This document shows positions 1 to 10,700 of a stretch of DNA of 64,000 nt, one piece after another. Positions within the stretch are counted from its first letter, which is position 1. The number at the start of each line of letters is the position of its first letter. The stretch covers positions 1 through 64,000 of the forward strand of contig CAVFFZ010000003.1 in assembly GCA_963621995.1 (NCBI GenBank), read 5' to 3'. The position numbers were made by a program, and so were the translations under genes. Source of the stretch: UMGS1663 sp963621995 (GTDB lineage: Bacteria; Bacillota; Clostridia; TANB77; CAG-508). The notes beneath the pieces are model-generated. The model was given only the letters and a program-made list of their open reading frames with translations. It was not told the origin of the DNA and searched no databases.

Positions 1-2
1 TA

Positions 3-2498
3 TATGTAACATATAAAATAATGGTACGTAATCAAGCTATGAGTATACAAGCAAAAGTAGATGAGTTGGTAGATTATTATGACCAAGACTTAGAATATGT
101 AGATAATCGTTCATATATAGAAATAAAACGTGGCGAAAACCAAGGTAAATATGCCGTAAAAGCAAGTGGTACAAGTAGGTATGAACAAGTATCATCAGCA
201 ACTAGAACAACAATAGGTGGATACAATAATTTGTATGTAACAGGTTTAGATGATAAGTATTTAACAGCAGGGCAAACAGCATATGTATACTTAACATTTA
301 AAGTAAAGAAAGATTCAATAGAGGGAGAAGATTGGATAAGGCTAGACGAAGAAGTAGTGTCTGGAGCAGCAATTGGTGTAGGTAAAGAAAACATTGTAGA
401 AATAAATGGATACTCAACAAGATATGCACCAGGAACCACAGTACCAAATATAGGAGATGTAAGTTTAGAGCCAGCCGGAATAGTAGACAGAGATTCAAAC
501 CCAGGTAACTTAAGCCCATCTGATGTACCAAAAGATGGAACAATAAATTATGGAAACTTTGAAGACGACACAGATAAAGCACCAAATATGAGAATAATAT
601 TATATAGAAATGATGATGCTACAAGAGTAATTTCGGGCTCTGTATGGGAAGACGAAAGAAACGAAACAATAGAGTTAACAACAACAGGTGACGGAATTAG
701 AAGTGACGAAGAAACATTAATAAACGGTGTAACTGTACAATTAGTAGAAATTATGGAAAATGGTGCAGAATACGTATGGAGAGAATTTGGAAACAAAGGT
801 TATAGCTTTGAAGACTTTAAAAACTTAACACAAGAAGAACAAAAGCAAGGACTTGGTGGAACAAATACAATAGGAAAAGGAACAGGCTCAGGAACAGTAA
901 GTTCAGAAACCCCAATAATTAACTATAAAAATATAATAACAAACTACGAATTTAATGAAACACACAATGGAGAATATGCATTTAAATCATTTATGCCAGG
1001 TAAATATGTAGTAAGATTTATATATGGAGATACAATAAGAACAGTAGTGCCAAGTTCATTAGGAGGATTAAACGAAAAGTCTTATAATGGTCAAGATTAC
1101 AAATCTACAACATATCAAGAAGGTATTGAACAAAGTAAAGAATATGTATGGAGAAAAGCTTCTACATGGAATATGGGACAAGAAACATTAGGCGAAGAAG
1201 TTAGAAAAGTATTAGGATATGACAAAAATACATGTAGTCAAAATGAAACATTTACTTACCTTTATGATATAACAGAATCAGATAAAAAAACCAATGTATC
1301 AGATGCAAAAGATATAGAATCTCGTAGAAATGAAGTAATAAATTATTCAAATGTAGGTGTTACAAATTATATTGCAGAAGTATTGGCTTCTCATAAGGCA
1401 GATTACACTACAATGAATGATAGAAATACATTACTAAAAGATTTAATGGCAAACACAAGCATGAAAGCTGAAACAGGAGTAATGGTAGTAGAGCTAGAAT
1501 ATAACCAAGTAGGAACAGATGGAAATAAAAAAGATAATACATACAAAATTACAAATGTAAACTTAGGACTAGAAGAAAGACCAAAAGCACAGCTTGCAAT
1601 AAACAAAGAAGTAGTTAATGTAAAATTAACTTTAGCAGATGGTTCTGTATTATTTGATGCAAAAGATACAGCTCAAAACGTATTATGGAGAAAACATGAA
1701 ATTTATCAAACAGGTTATAATTCAAAAACACATATGTTAGATGAAAGTAAATTTAAAAACTTAGAAAACATAAGACAATTAAATAAAAATAAAACAGGTT
1801 TAATTCAGTTAAGTATGGACGAAGAATTAATGCATGGAGCAACAATAAAAATTACATACAAAATTACTGTAACAAATGTTGGAGAAGTAGATTACAAAGA
1901 CAATTGCTTCTACTATACAGGAAAGGTTAAAGATAAAAACACAATTGTAAAAACAAGAGCAAACCAAGTAATTGATTATGTAGCAAACAACTTACAATTT
2001 AATGCATCAGAAAATAGTAATTGGAGCGTAATAGGAAAAGATAAGTTAAACACAAATAATATGTACACAACATTAGTAAACAATAACTTAAAAGGACAAG
2101 TAGAACAATATAACACAATTATTCAAACAGAAGCATTAAATAAAGAATTAGTGCCAACATTAGTAAGCAAAGAAAATGACCATATAGAAGTACCACTTGT
2201 ACTTACACAATTGATTACATCAGAAAATGATACTGATGATTTAACATATTCAAACATTGTAGAAATTGTAAAAACAAGTAACACAGTTGGTAGAAGAAAT
2301 GAATACTCTGTAGTTGGAAATCAAGATCCAACAAAACAACCACAAGAACTAGATTCAGATAAAGCAGAAGTAGTAAAAATCTTACCACCATTTGGTGATA
2401 CATTGAATTACATTGTAATAGCTATAATAGCAGTTACAGCAATAGGAATAATAACATTAGGAATTATATTCATTAAGAAAAAAGTGCTAATAAAATAG
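3..2498 (+). CDS. Giant surface protein, C-terminal part (5' end outside window)
   Basis: The reading frame is open to the window edge and its first residues (YVTYKIMVRNQ) match the interior of the surface protein at 7794-12404 (about residue 740 on). The ATG at 21 is therefore internal and the gene is truncated by the window, not by nature. It contains an SdrD B-like module (ISGSVWEDERN, near residue 205 of the visible part), then cell-surface beta-domain sequence. It ends with an LPPFGD motif, one membrane helix and an IKKKVLIK tail. Inferred to be an exported, membrane-held adhesin or envelope protein. Long tracts are identical in DNA to the downstream paralogue. Domain identity is moderate and function unknown. 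Confidence 0.85.
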   Translation, partial: YVTYKIMVRNQAMSIQAKVDELVDYYDQDLEYVDNRSYIEIKRGENQGKYAVKASGTSRYEQVSSATRTTIGGYNNLYVTGLDDKYLTAGQTAYVYLTFKVKKDSIEGEDWIRLDEEVVSGAAIGVGKENIVEINGYSTRYAPGTTVPNIGDVSLEPAGIVDRDSNPGNLSPSDVPKDGTINYGNFEDDTDKAPNMRIILYRNDDATRVISGSVWEDERNETIELTTTGDGIRSDEETLINGVTVQLVEIMENGAEYVWREFGNKGYSFEDFKNLTQEEQKQGLGGTNTIGKGTGSGTVSSETPIINYKNIITNYEFNETHNGEYAFKSFMPGKYVVRFIYGDTIRTVVPSSLGGLNEKSYNGQDYKSTTYQEGIEQSKEYVWRKASTWNMGQETLGEEVRKVLGYDKNTCSQNETFTYLYDITESDKKTNVSDAKDIESRRNEVINYSNVGVTNYIAEVLASHKADYTTMNDRNTLLKDLMANTSMKAETGVMVVELEYNQVGTDGNKKDNTYKITNVNLGLEERPKAQLAINKEVVNVKLTLADGSVLFDAKDTAQNVLWRKHEIYQTGYNSKTHMLDESKFKNLENIRQLNKNKTGLIQLSMDEELMHGATIKITYKITVTNVGEVDYKDNCFYYTGKVKDKNTIVKTRANQVIDYVANNLQFNASENSNWSVIGKDKLNTNNMYTTLVNNNLKGQVEQYNTIIQTEALNKELVPTLVSKENDHIEVPLVLTQLITSENDTDDLTYSNIVEIVKTSNTVGRRNEYSVVGNQDPTKQPQELDSDKAEVVKILPPFGDTLNYIVIAIIAVTAIGIITLGIIFIKKKVLIK

Positions 2499-2505
2499 AA
2501 AATAT

Positions 2506-2542
2506 AAAAAATAGACAATTTTACTTAAAATTGTCTATTTTT
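2506..2542 (+). terminator. Rho-independent terminator of first surface gene
   Basis: Perfect stem with arms AAAATAGACAATTTT and its complement, four-base loop and T tract, starting 8 bases after the stop codon. The rest of 2543-2700 is AT-rich with no ORF or RNA I can recognise. Confidence 0.85.
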
Positions 2543-2708
2543 TATTGACACAATTAAGGAACAGTATTATGTAAAAAATAAGGCAGATATCTTAAACCAA
2601 AAAGCTATTTACACTGAATACGCAGATAGTAAAAAACACAGAAAATAGCATTACTACTGGTAAAAAATGGAGTTATACATAAAAACTTTAAAAAACCATG
2701 AAAAAACA

Positions 2709-2737
2709 TTGAAAAATGGTAAAAAATGAGGTATAAT
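2709..2737 (+). promoter_or_regulatory. SigA-type promoter for surface operon
   Basis: TTGAAA, 17-bp spacer, TATAAT, followed about 50 bases later by TAGGAGG (2787-2793) and the ATG at 2802. It likely drives both downstream surface genes. Confidence 0.7.
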
Positions 2738-2801
2738 ATAATATGATTGAACAATTATGTTTAAAAATATATGTAATATAAATAATTAGGAGGAAATTTC
2801 T

Positions 2802-5800
2802 ATGTATAAAACAAGAACAAAATTACTAGCCATAGCATTAATATTCGTTATTATGTTTAGTTATTTAAGTATTATTGGAGAGGTATTTGCAAGCGGCACA
2901 ACGGCTACAAATCAAGCTAATGTGGAATTTGATACTTATTTTAAAGATAACGAAACAAAAACAAAAGCAACAATAAAAACAATAGGAGAAAAAAATTACT
3001 TATACATAACCATAAAAGTAAACAATAAAGGATATTTAAAAAATATTGTAGTAGATTTGGATAATCCAAACTTTAAAGTAGAAAATGAATTTACTGCAAA
3101 AGAAATATCAAAAATTGAAGATAACAAAATATATTTTAATCAAATAGTAAAAGGAGAAACCGTAGAATTAGAAATTCCAATCGAAATGATAGCAGCTACT
3201 AGCGAAAAGATTTCTTTATCTCAAATTTATAAAGAAAACAAAATTAAATTCACTGGTACATATGTAGATGGAGATGGAAACGAAAAGCAAGCTAAAAAAG
3301 ATGTTACGGTTAATTTAGCATGGACAGCAGAAAAATATCCTGAATTAAATATTGGTGTTTCAAAATTTATTCCATATGAAATAAATGGAGAAAAATACCT
3401 TGTATTACAAATGAATGTTGAATCATATTTAAAAGACAATAATTTACCAGTAAAAGAAGATAAAATAGAAATTTCAATACCAACTATAGACGGAACAAAC
3501 CCAGAAGAAGTAAAAGTGGTAGCTAACACTACTAAAGCAACTAATGGAGATGAAACAGGTTCAAGCTTTACTTCTTCAAACTACAATTATGATAAAGATG
3601 CAAATAAAGTAACTATTACAGTAGAAAATGAAGCAAATGAACAAAATGAAGTTTCTTGGAACAAACAAGCTAAAGATGAATTTTTAGTAACTTGTATATA
3701 CAAAAAAGAAATTACAAAATCAGTTCCAGTAACATTAGAAGCAAGTAGTGAAATATCAATTTATGAATCTAGCATTACAAAAGCAAGAAGAAGTAAATCA
3801 AGTCAAGAGAATATGAAAGACCAAATAGGGGAACTAGTAGAAACAGAAGTAACAACTACAGAAAGTTTAAGTAAGGGTCAAATATATGCAAACTATGAAA
3901 CAACAGCAAAAAAAGAAACAGAATATACAGAAAATATAACAACAAATGTAGGACTTACAAAAATAGAAAACACAGAATTATTAAACAAAGTAGAATTAAA
4001 TTTAACAGGTGAAAGTTATACATATTTTAAAGAATTAAAAATATCAAAATCAAAATTTGATAAAATTTTATCTGAAGAAGGTAATATTAAAATTTATAAT
4101 GGAACAACTTTAGTAGCAACAATAGATAAAAATATGCAAGCAAATGCTGAGCAAAACTATGTAGTAGACCTAAAAGACTTAAATGTAAATACACTAAAAA
4201 TAGAAACTTCTAAACCAGTAGTAGAAGGAAAATTAAAATTAGAACTAACAAAAGCAATAAAAGAAGAAATTGCATATAGCAAAGAACAAGCAAAAACGTT
4301 CACAAAAATAGAAACAACTTTAACAGGAACAGCATTAAAAGATACAAATAAAGTAACAGAGAAAACTGTAACAAAAGAAATAACATTAACAGAACCAACA
4401 TCACAAGCAGAACTAGTAATAGATAATACAAACTTATCTACAATAGTAACAAACGAAAATGTAAAAATAACAGCAATATTAAAAACAAATACATTAGATT
4501 GTAACTTATATAAAAACCCAACATTAAAAATAACACTTCCAAAATATATAGAAACAATAAATATAAAAAATATAGAAGTATTGTTTGATACAGAAGGTTC
4601 AAGACTAACATTAAAAGAAAACAAAGTAGTAGAAAATGCAGACGGAACAAAAACAATAGAAGTAACATTAGAAGGAATGCAAACAGAATATGCAATAGCA
4701 GCAGTAGCCAAAGGAATAAACGTAGTAATAAATGCAGATTTAACAGTAAATAAATTAACACCAAGCAAACAAGAACAAATAAAAATGGTGTACACAAATG
4801 CAAGTACACAAGAAACAAACGAAGTAAGTACAGCAGTAAACTTTGTAGCACCAACAGGAGTAGTAACAACAACAGCAATATCAAATTATAAAGAAAATGG
4901 AGAAACATTAACAGCAATAAGTGGAGAAGCAAAAGTAGCAACAATAGAAACAATGGCAGAAGCAAGAAATGCAAAATTTGAAATGACAGTAATAAATAAC
5001 TACAACAACACAATTGACAATATAAGTATATTAGGAAGAATACCAGCAAAAGGAAATAAAGAAGTAGCAACAGAGAGTGACTTAGGTTCAACAATGGACA
5101 TGCCACTTGTAAGTAACATAGTAGTAAATAGCGAAGATAATAACAAAGTAACAATATATTATTCAGAAAATGTAAATGCAACAAAAGATTTAGAATTAAG
5201 CACAAATGGATGGACATTAACGCCAACAGATATAAGCAAAGTTAAATCATATTTAATAGTATTTACAGACTACACAATGAACACAGGAGATAGTGTAAAC
5301 TTTAGCTATGAAGCGCAAATACCAGCAAACTTACAACATAATGCATCATCATATGGAAATTACGGAGTATACTTTAATAACAACTTAGAAACAGGAACAA
5401 TACAAGATAAAGCAAGTTCAGTAAAAGTAGGAGTTACAACAGGTAAAGGTCCAATACTAGAAACAAGTATATCTTCTAATACAACAGAAGAAGTAGCAAT
5501 AGGAAAGTTTATTAAGTATACTATAAAAGTAAAAAATGCAGGAGAAGATATTACTGAAAATGTAAAAGTGGCAGTAGATTTACCACAATACTTAAGTATA
5601 ATTAATTTCTTTGAAGGTGAATCAGGACAATATACAAAAGACTATGAAAGCACACAATATGTAGCAGAAATAGGTTCTATACAACCAAATGAAGAAATTA
5701 CAAAATCATTCTGGGTAGTAGTAAACAAATTAACAGTAGAAGATATTTGTAAAGATGAATCTCATTATGAAACATATAATGGAACTAAATATCATAAATC

Positions 5801-7775
5801 AGATATAACACATAGTGATAGTGAATATAAAACTACAGCTTCTTTAAAATCAGTAGTTACAGCTGAAGATTTAGCTAAGTCAGTAGAAAGCAAAGAGGTT
5901 ACAAATAATATAAGAAATGCTTATTTTAATGTTTCAACAAGTACAACAACAAACGGCCTTGAAGTATTAAATGAAGGTGATGAATTTATATATAATATTT
6001 CAGTAAAATTATATGATACAAATGTAACAGCTAAAAATACAATTGTAAAAGTAAATATTCCTAGCGAATTGGAATATGAAAAAGCAGAAGTTAGCCAATT
6101 TAATACTGAAAAAGATTCATATAGTACAATAACAAATGAAATTAATTTTAATGAAAAAAATAGAGAGTTAACAATCAATTTAGGAGATGTAACTTACAAT
6201 GATAGCAAAACAATAAAAATTACTTCTAAAGTTAAAGCTCTAAATGATGGCGAATATGAAAAAACTATAAATAGTGTAGCCAAAATATCTGCAGATGAGA
6301 TTGCAGAAGAAACTTCAAATACTATTACAGATACTATTAGTAAAGAAGGATTAGAAGTTACACAAACAGCTAGTGTTCCAGAAGGAAATTCATTATCTGC
6401 AGGAGAAAAATTTAGCTATAAATTTACAATAAAAAATATTGGTGGAAATATAATTGGTAATTTAAACTTAACAGATAATTTACCAAAAGAAGTCGAATAT
6501 ATAAATACAACTTATACAATTGCAGGAGAAACAAAAACAGTTAATAATATTAATGAAGAAAATAAAACAACTTTAAGTATAAGCATTCCAAAAGGAGAAA
6601 CAGCAGTAGTTACTATAAATGTTGTAGCAAAACAAAGCGATGCAAAGGTTAAAATTGAAAATAACGCAACAATTACAACTAATACTATAAATACCGAAAC
6701 AAATAAAATATCTCATACTGTAGAAGCTACAGAATATGAAAAAACAGGAGATGTTACTACAATAGTAAGAAAAATAAGTGGACAAGTATGGAAAGATGAA
6801 AATAATGATGGTATTAAAGATGAAAGCGAAGCAAAAGTAGCAAATGTAGAAGTACTATTATTTAACAATGAAACAGGTTCAATTGTAACAGACAAAGAAG
6901 GAAATATTCTAAAAGTTGTAACAGATGAAGAAGGAAAATATACTTTCCAAAGTGTTACAAAAGGTAAATATACAGCAATATTCTTATATGACAATGTAAA
7001 TTATAGTGTTACAACATATAGAAAACAAGATGTAGACGATACTAAAAATTCTGATGCTATAGATAGCAAAATAACAATAAATGGAGAAGAAAAAATAGCA
7101 GGAATTACAGAAGAAATAGATGTAACAGATAGCAATATTTACAATATAGATTTAGGTTTAGTTTCAAACCCAAAATTTGATTTAAAACTAGATAAAACAG
7201 TTACAAAAATAACAGTTCAAGATGGCAACAATACAGATGTATATGACTATAATGATGTAAAAGTAGCTAAAAAAGACCTAATAGGAAAAGATGTAAATAA
7301 CACAAGTATTATAGTTGAATACAAATTAAAAGTAACAAACGAAGGTGCAATAGCAGGATATATTAAAAAATTAGCAGATTATATGCCAAGTGAAATGAAA
7401 TTCAATTCAGAACTAAATAGTGATTGGTATACAAATGGAAATGGAATACTTTACAATTCAAGTTTAGCAAATACTTTAATAAACCCAGGAGAAAGTAAAG
7501 AAGTAACATTAATACTAACTAAAAAAATGACAGAAGAAAACTTAGGACTATATCATAATACAGCAGAAATTTATGAAGCATATAATGACTTAGGAATACA
7601 AGATATGGACTCTACACCAGGGAACAACAAAGCAGAAGAAGATGACATATCTTCAGCGGATGTTTTAATTACAGTTAAAACTGGTAAAACAATAACATTC
7701 TTTGGATTATCAATAACAATTATAGGAACTATTGCAACTGGAGCATATTTCGTTAAGAAAAAAGTATTAAGATAG
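2802..7775 (+). CDS. Large secreted surface protein with DUF11-like repeats and SdrD B domain
   Basis: 1657 residues. A signal peptide is visible (basic MYKTRTK, hydrophobic core, cleavage near VFA-SG about residue 31). The long middle is Thr/Asn/Lys/Glu-rich beta sequence with repeated units of the type 'GEEFxYxIxVKN' followed by 'VxxxLPxxL' (for example around residues 900, 1060 and 1190), as in DUF11/isopeptide-type surface repeats. An SdrD B-like module (SGQVWKDENNDGIKDE) lies near residues 1324-1410. The C terminus is one membrane helix plus VKKKVLR. No LPXTG is present. The ATG has a strong AGGAGG. Only 18 bases separate it from the next gene, so the two form an operon. Role inferred as adhesin or envelope protein; the ligand is unknown. 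Confidence 0.85.
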   Translation: MYKTRTKLLAIALIFVIMFSYLSIIGEVFASGTTATNQANVEFDTYFKDNETKTKATIKTIGEKNYLYITIKVNNKGYLKNIVVDLDNPNFKVENEFTAKEISKIEDNKIYFNQIVKGETVELEIPIEMIAATSEKISLSQIYKENKIKFTGTYVDGDGNEKQAKKDVTVNLAWTAEKYPELNIGVSKFIPYEINGEKYLVLQMNVESYLKDNNLPVKEDKIEISIPTIDGTNPEEVKVVANTTKATNGDETGSSFTSSNYNYDKDANKVTITVENEANEQNEVSWNKQAKDEFLVTCIYKKEITKSVPVTLEASSEISIYESSITKARRSKSSQENMKDQIGELVETEVTTTESLSKGQIYANYETTAKKETEYTENITTNVGLTKIENTELLNKVELNLTGESYTYFKELKISKSKFDKILSEEGNIKIYNGTTLVATIDKNMQANAEQNYVVDLKDLNVNTLKIETSKPVVEGKLKLELTKAIKEEIAYSKEQAKTFTKIETTLTGTALKDTNKVTEKTVTKEITLTEPTSQAELVIDNTNLSTIVTNENVKITAILKTNTLDCNLYKNPTLKITLPKYIETINIKNIEVLFDTEGSRLTLKENKVVENADGTKTIEVTLEGMQTEYAIAAVAKGINVVINADLTVNKLTPSKQEQIKMVYTNASTQETNEVSTAVNFVAPTGVVTTTAISNYKENGETLTAISGEAKVATIETMAEARNAKFEMTVINNYNNTIDNISILGRIPAKGNKEVATESDLGSTMDMPLVSNIVVNSEDNNKVTIYYSENVNATKDLELSTNGWTLTPTDISKVKSYLIVFTDYTMNTGDSVNFSYEAQIPANLQHNASSYGNYGVYFNNNLETGTIQDKASSVKVGVTTGKGPILETSISSNTTEEVAIGKFIKYTIKVKNAGEDITENVKVAVDLPQYLSIINFFEGESGQYTKDYESTQYVAEIGSIQPNEEITKSFWVVVNKLTVEDICKDESHYETYNGTKYHKSDITHSDSEYKTTASLKSVVTAEDLAKSVESKEVTNNIRNAYFNVSTSTTTNGLEVLNEGDEFIYNISVKLYDTNVTAKNTIVKVNIPSELEYEKAEVSQFNTEKDSYSTITNEINFNEKNRELTINLGDVTYNDSKTIKITSKVKALNDGEYEKTINSVAKISADEIAEETSNTITDTISKEGLEVTQTASVPEGNSLSAGEKFSYKFTIKNIGGNIIGNLNLTDNLPKEVEYINTTYTIAGETKTVNNINEENKTTLSISIPKGETAVVTINVVAKQSDAKVKIENNATITTNTINTETNKISHTVEATEYEKTGDVTTIVRKISGQVWKDENNDGIKDESEAKVANVEVLLFNNETGSIVTDKEGNILKVVTDEEGKYTFQSVTKGKYTAIFLYDNVNYSVTTYRKQDVDDTKNSDAIDSKITINGEEKIAGITEEIDVTDSNIYNIDLGLVSNPKFDLKLDKTVTKITVQDGNNTDVYDYNDVKVAKKDLIGKDVNNTSIIVEYKLKVTNEGAIAGYIKKLADYMPSEMKFNSELNSDWYTNGNGILYNSSLANTLINPGESKEVTLILTKKMTEENLGLYHNTAEIYEAYNDLGIQDMDSTPGNNKAEEDDISSADVLITVKTGKTITFFGLSITIIGTIATGAYFVKKKVLR

Positions 7776-7793
7776 GAAAGGGGTGAACCTAAA

Positions 7794-10700
7794 GTGAGTA
7801 AAAAAATAAAATTAATTGTTGGAACAATTATAACAATATTTACAATAGTATTGTTAGCTGGTAGTGTAAGTGCATTTTCACCAGCAAACCAAACACCAAT
7901 TTATCCGCAAGTTCAAGGTGGACATTGGTATTTCTGTAAGCAAAAAGGTGGAGCAGTTAGATTTACACAATTTGGCGCAGGCTATTATTACGAAACAGAA
8001 AAAGAGAATGTAAGTGAAAAAGTATATCAGTATGCATGGCAAGCAATGAACAATGTTGTTAAAATGGAATTACAAAAAAAATTAAGTGAGTTAGCAGAGT
8101 ATGCAAAACCAATTCCTTCAAACAGTGTGCAATTAAAAAACTATAATGGAGACTTTACATCAGATGATGGAATGGATTTAGCAAATTTACTTGGACCAAG
8201 AGTAGCTATGACACCAGTGCTAAATCCTAGTGGTTCGGCTACTACCGTAGAAAATACTAGAACAGCTTATACTTTTAGTTCAGGTTCAGATGTAAATCCT
8301 TTAAATTTAGGATTTAAGAAAGGTAATTATACTGGCTCAGAAAGCGATAACGCTAGTGAAAGTACTATACAAGAGTCTTTATGGAATGACCCTACATTTA
8401 ATGAAGGAAGGATTTTAACAGGAAGCGCTTTATATACAGAAGCAGTGGACTACGAAAATTGGTATAAAAATAATAATATAGGTTCAGATTATGAGGCAAA
8501 AATAAATGGAAATGATGCACAGGTTATAGCTAATAGAACAGAAGAAACATACATAATTGGCCCATATAAAGTAACATACCCAGAAGACAACAGATTTTCT
8601 TACATAGAGGATTTGTATGTTGTAACAGACAAATCTTCTAGAGTAGAACCAATAGAAATATTATTTGAAAGTAAAAGCGAAGATAAACCATACCCAAGTA
8701 CAGGAGAGACATTTTTTGTTAAGTTTAGTGCAGAGGGAAATCCTACAAAAGCAGGATTACATATAGATTTTGCATATATTCAAACAAGTAAAGCAACATA
8801 CCAAAGATATAGTGGAACAGGTGATATTTATCAATTTTATGGAGAAATAAAAAGAGATTTTGATAGACATGAATATGACTGGAAAGATTATAAAGACAAA
8901 GATGGTAATGTTATTGGAACAATAGATGATGGTGATGACTACTATAATGTATATGGAGTAATAAAACTAAAAAAAGTGGGAACTTATGATGCTCAAACAT
9001 CTGCTATGCTAGTTACAGACGAAAGAATATGGACAAGAAAAACTTTAGAAAGCAAAATAGATATACCACAAGAATCTGTAGATTTAACAATGGAACTTGG
9101 TGGATATGTTTGGGAAGACTCCACAGGTGGTAAAGAAAGCGTTTCAAATGGAAAATATGATAAAGGAACAGATAAACCAATACCAAATATGGTAGTAACA
9201 TTATATAGAGAGGACAATAAACAAATTGCAACCACTAAAACAGATGAAGATGGAAAATACATATTTGAAAAATTAGATGCGATGTACCAATACTATGTAA
9301 AATTCACATATAATGGTCAATATTATCAACCAGTAACTTTTGCAGATTCAACAACATGGGGAACAGCAGATTGGCAAGTAAATTCAAATGCTAAAGATAG
9401 ACAAGCAGAAAGAGAAAGCTACAATGTTAAATTTGAAAAAATAGGTTCATCACCTGCAAATTATAATGGTGCAAATGGATATAACAAAACATATACAAAA
9501 GAAGAATTATTATCAGCAGGAGTTATAGACGAGTTTGGTAACTTGATTGGCGGAAGCGGATCTATGGCACAATATGTACAAGATTGTATGATGGACGCAT
9601 ATACAAATGCAGATGGGGAAAATGGTTTGTACCCTGTAAAAGATGTATTTGTAATAGATACATTCCAATATCCAAGTAGATTAACACCAAAAGCAGACTT
9701 ATTATACCCTACAGCATATTATATCAATTTGGGTGTTGAAAGAAGAGAAGAATCAGATTTAGCAATAAAGAAAGACGTAGAAAAAGTAACATTAGAAATA
9801 AATGGACAAACACATACATATACATATGATACCCTAGAAAACAAAGAAAATGCAGAAAATCAATGGGATATAAGTGTAAGACTTTCAGACGCATACTATA
9901 ACACAAATTATTCAAGAGAATTATATAAATCAGATTATATTTATAAAGCAAGTATGTATGGAGAAAGAGCTGCAGAACTTGGTAAGACTAAAAATGATGA
10001 ATTAGAAGTATATGTAACATATAAAATAATGGTACGTAATCAAGCTATGAGTATACAAGCAAAAGTAGATGAGTTGGTAGATTATTATGACCAAGACTTA
10101 GAATATGTAGATAATCGTTCATATATAGAAATAAAACGTGGCGAAAACCAAGGTAAATATGCCGTAAAAGCAAGTGGTACAAGTAGGTATGAACAAGTAT
10201 CTTCAGAAACAAGAACAACAATAGCAGGATATGATAACTTATATGTAACAGGTTTAGATGATAAGTATTTAACGGCAGGACAAACAGCATACGTATACTT
10301 AACATTTAAAGTAAAGAAAGATACAATAGATGGAGAAGATTGGTTAAGATTAGATGAAGAATTAGAATCAGGAGTAGCAATAGGTGTAGGTAAAGAAAAC
10401 ATTGTAGAAGTAAATGGATACTCAACAAGATATGCACCAGGAACTACAGTGCCAAATATAGGAGATGTAAGTTTAAAACCAGCAGGAATAGTAGATAGAG
10501 ACTCAAACTCTGGTAACTTAAGTCCATCTGATGTACCAAAAGATGGAACAATAAATTATGAAAACTTTGAAGACGATACAGATAAAGCACCAAATATTAG
10601 AGTAATATTATATAGAAATGATGATACTACAAGAGTAATTTCAGGTTCTGTATGGGAAGATGAAAGAGACAAAACAATAGAAGTAACAACAACTGGGGAC

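Noticed and set aside
4157..4795. 212-codon minus-strand ORF inside the same gene
   Set aside because: Shadow of the coding frame, for the same reasons.
4438..5226. 262-codon Leu-rich minus-strand ORF inside the surface gene
   Set aside because: It is the complement of ACA/GTA/AAT-rich codons in a low-complexity Thr/Val/Asn gene. Composition is unlike a protein and there is no RBS.
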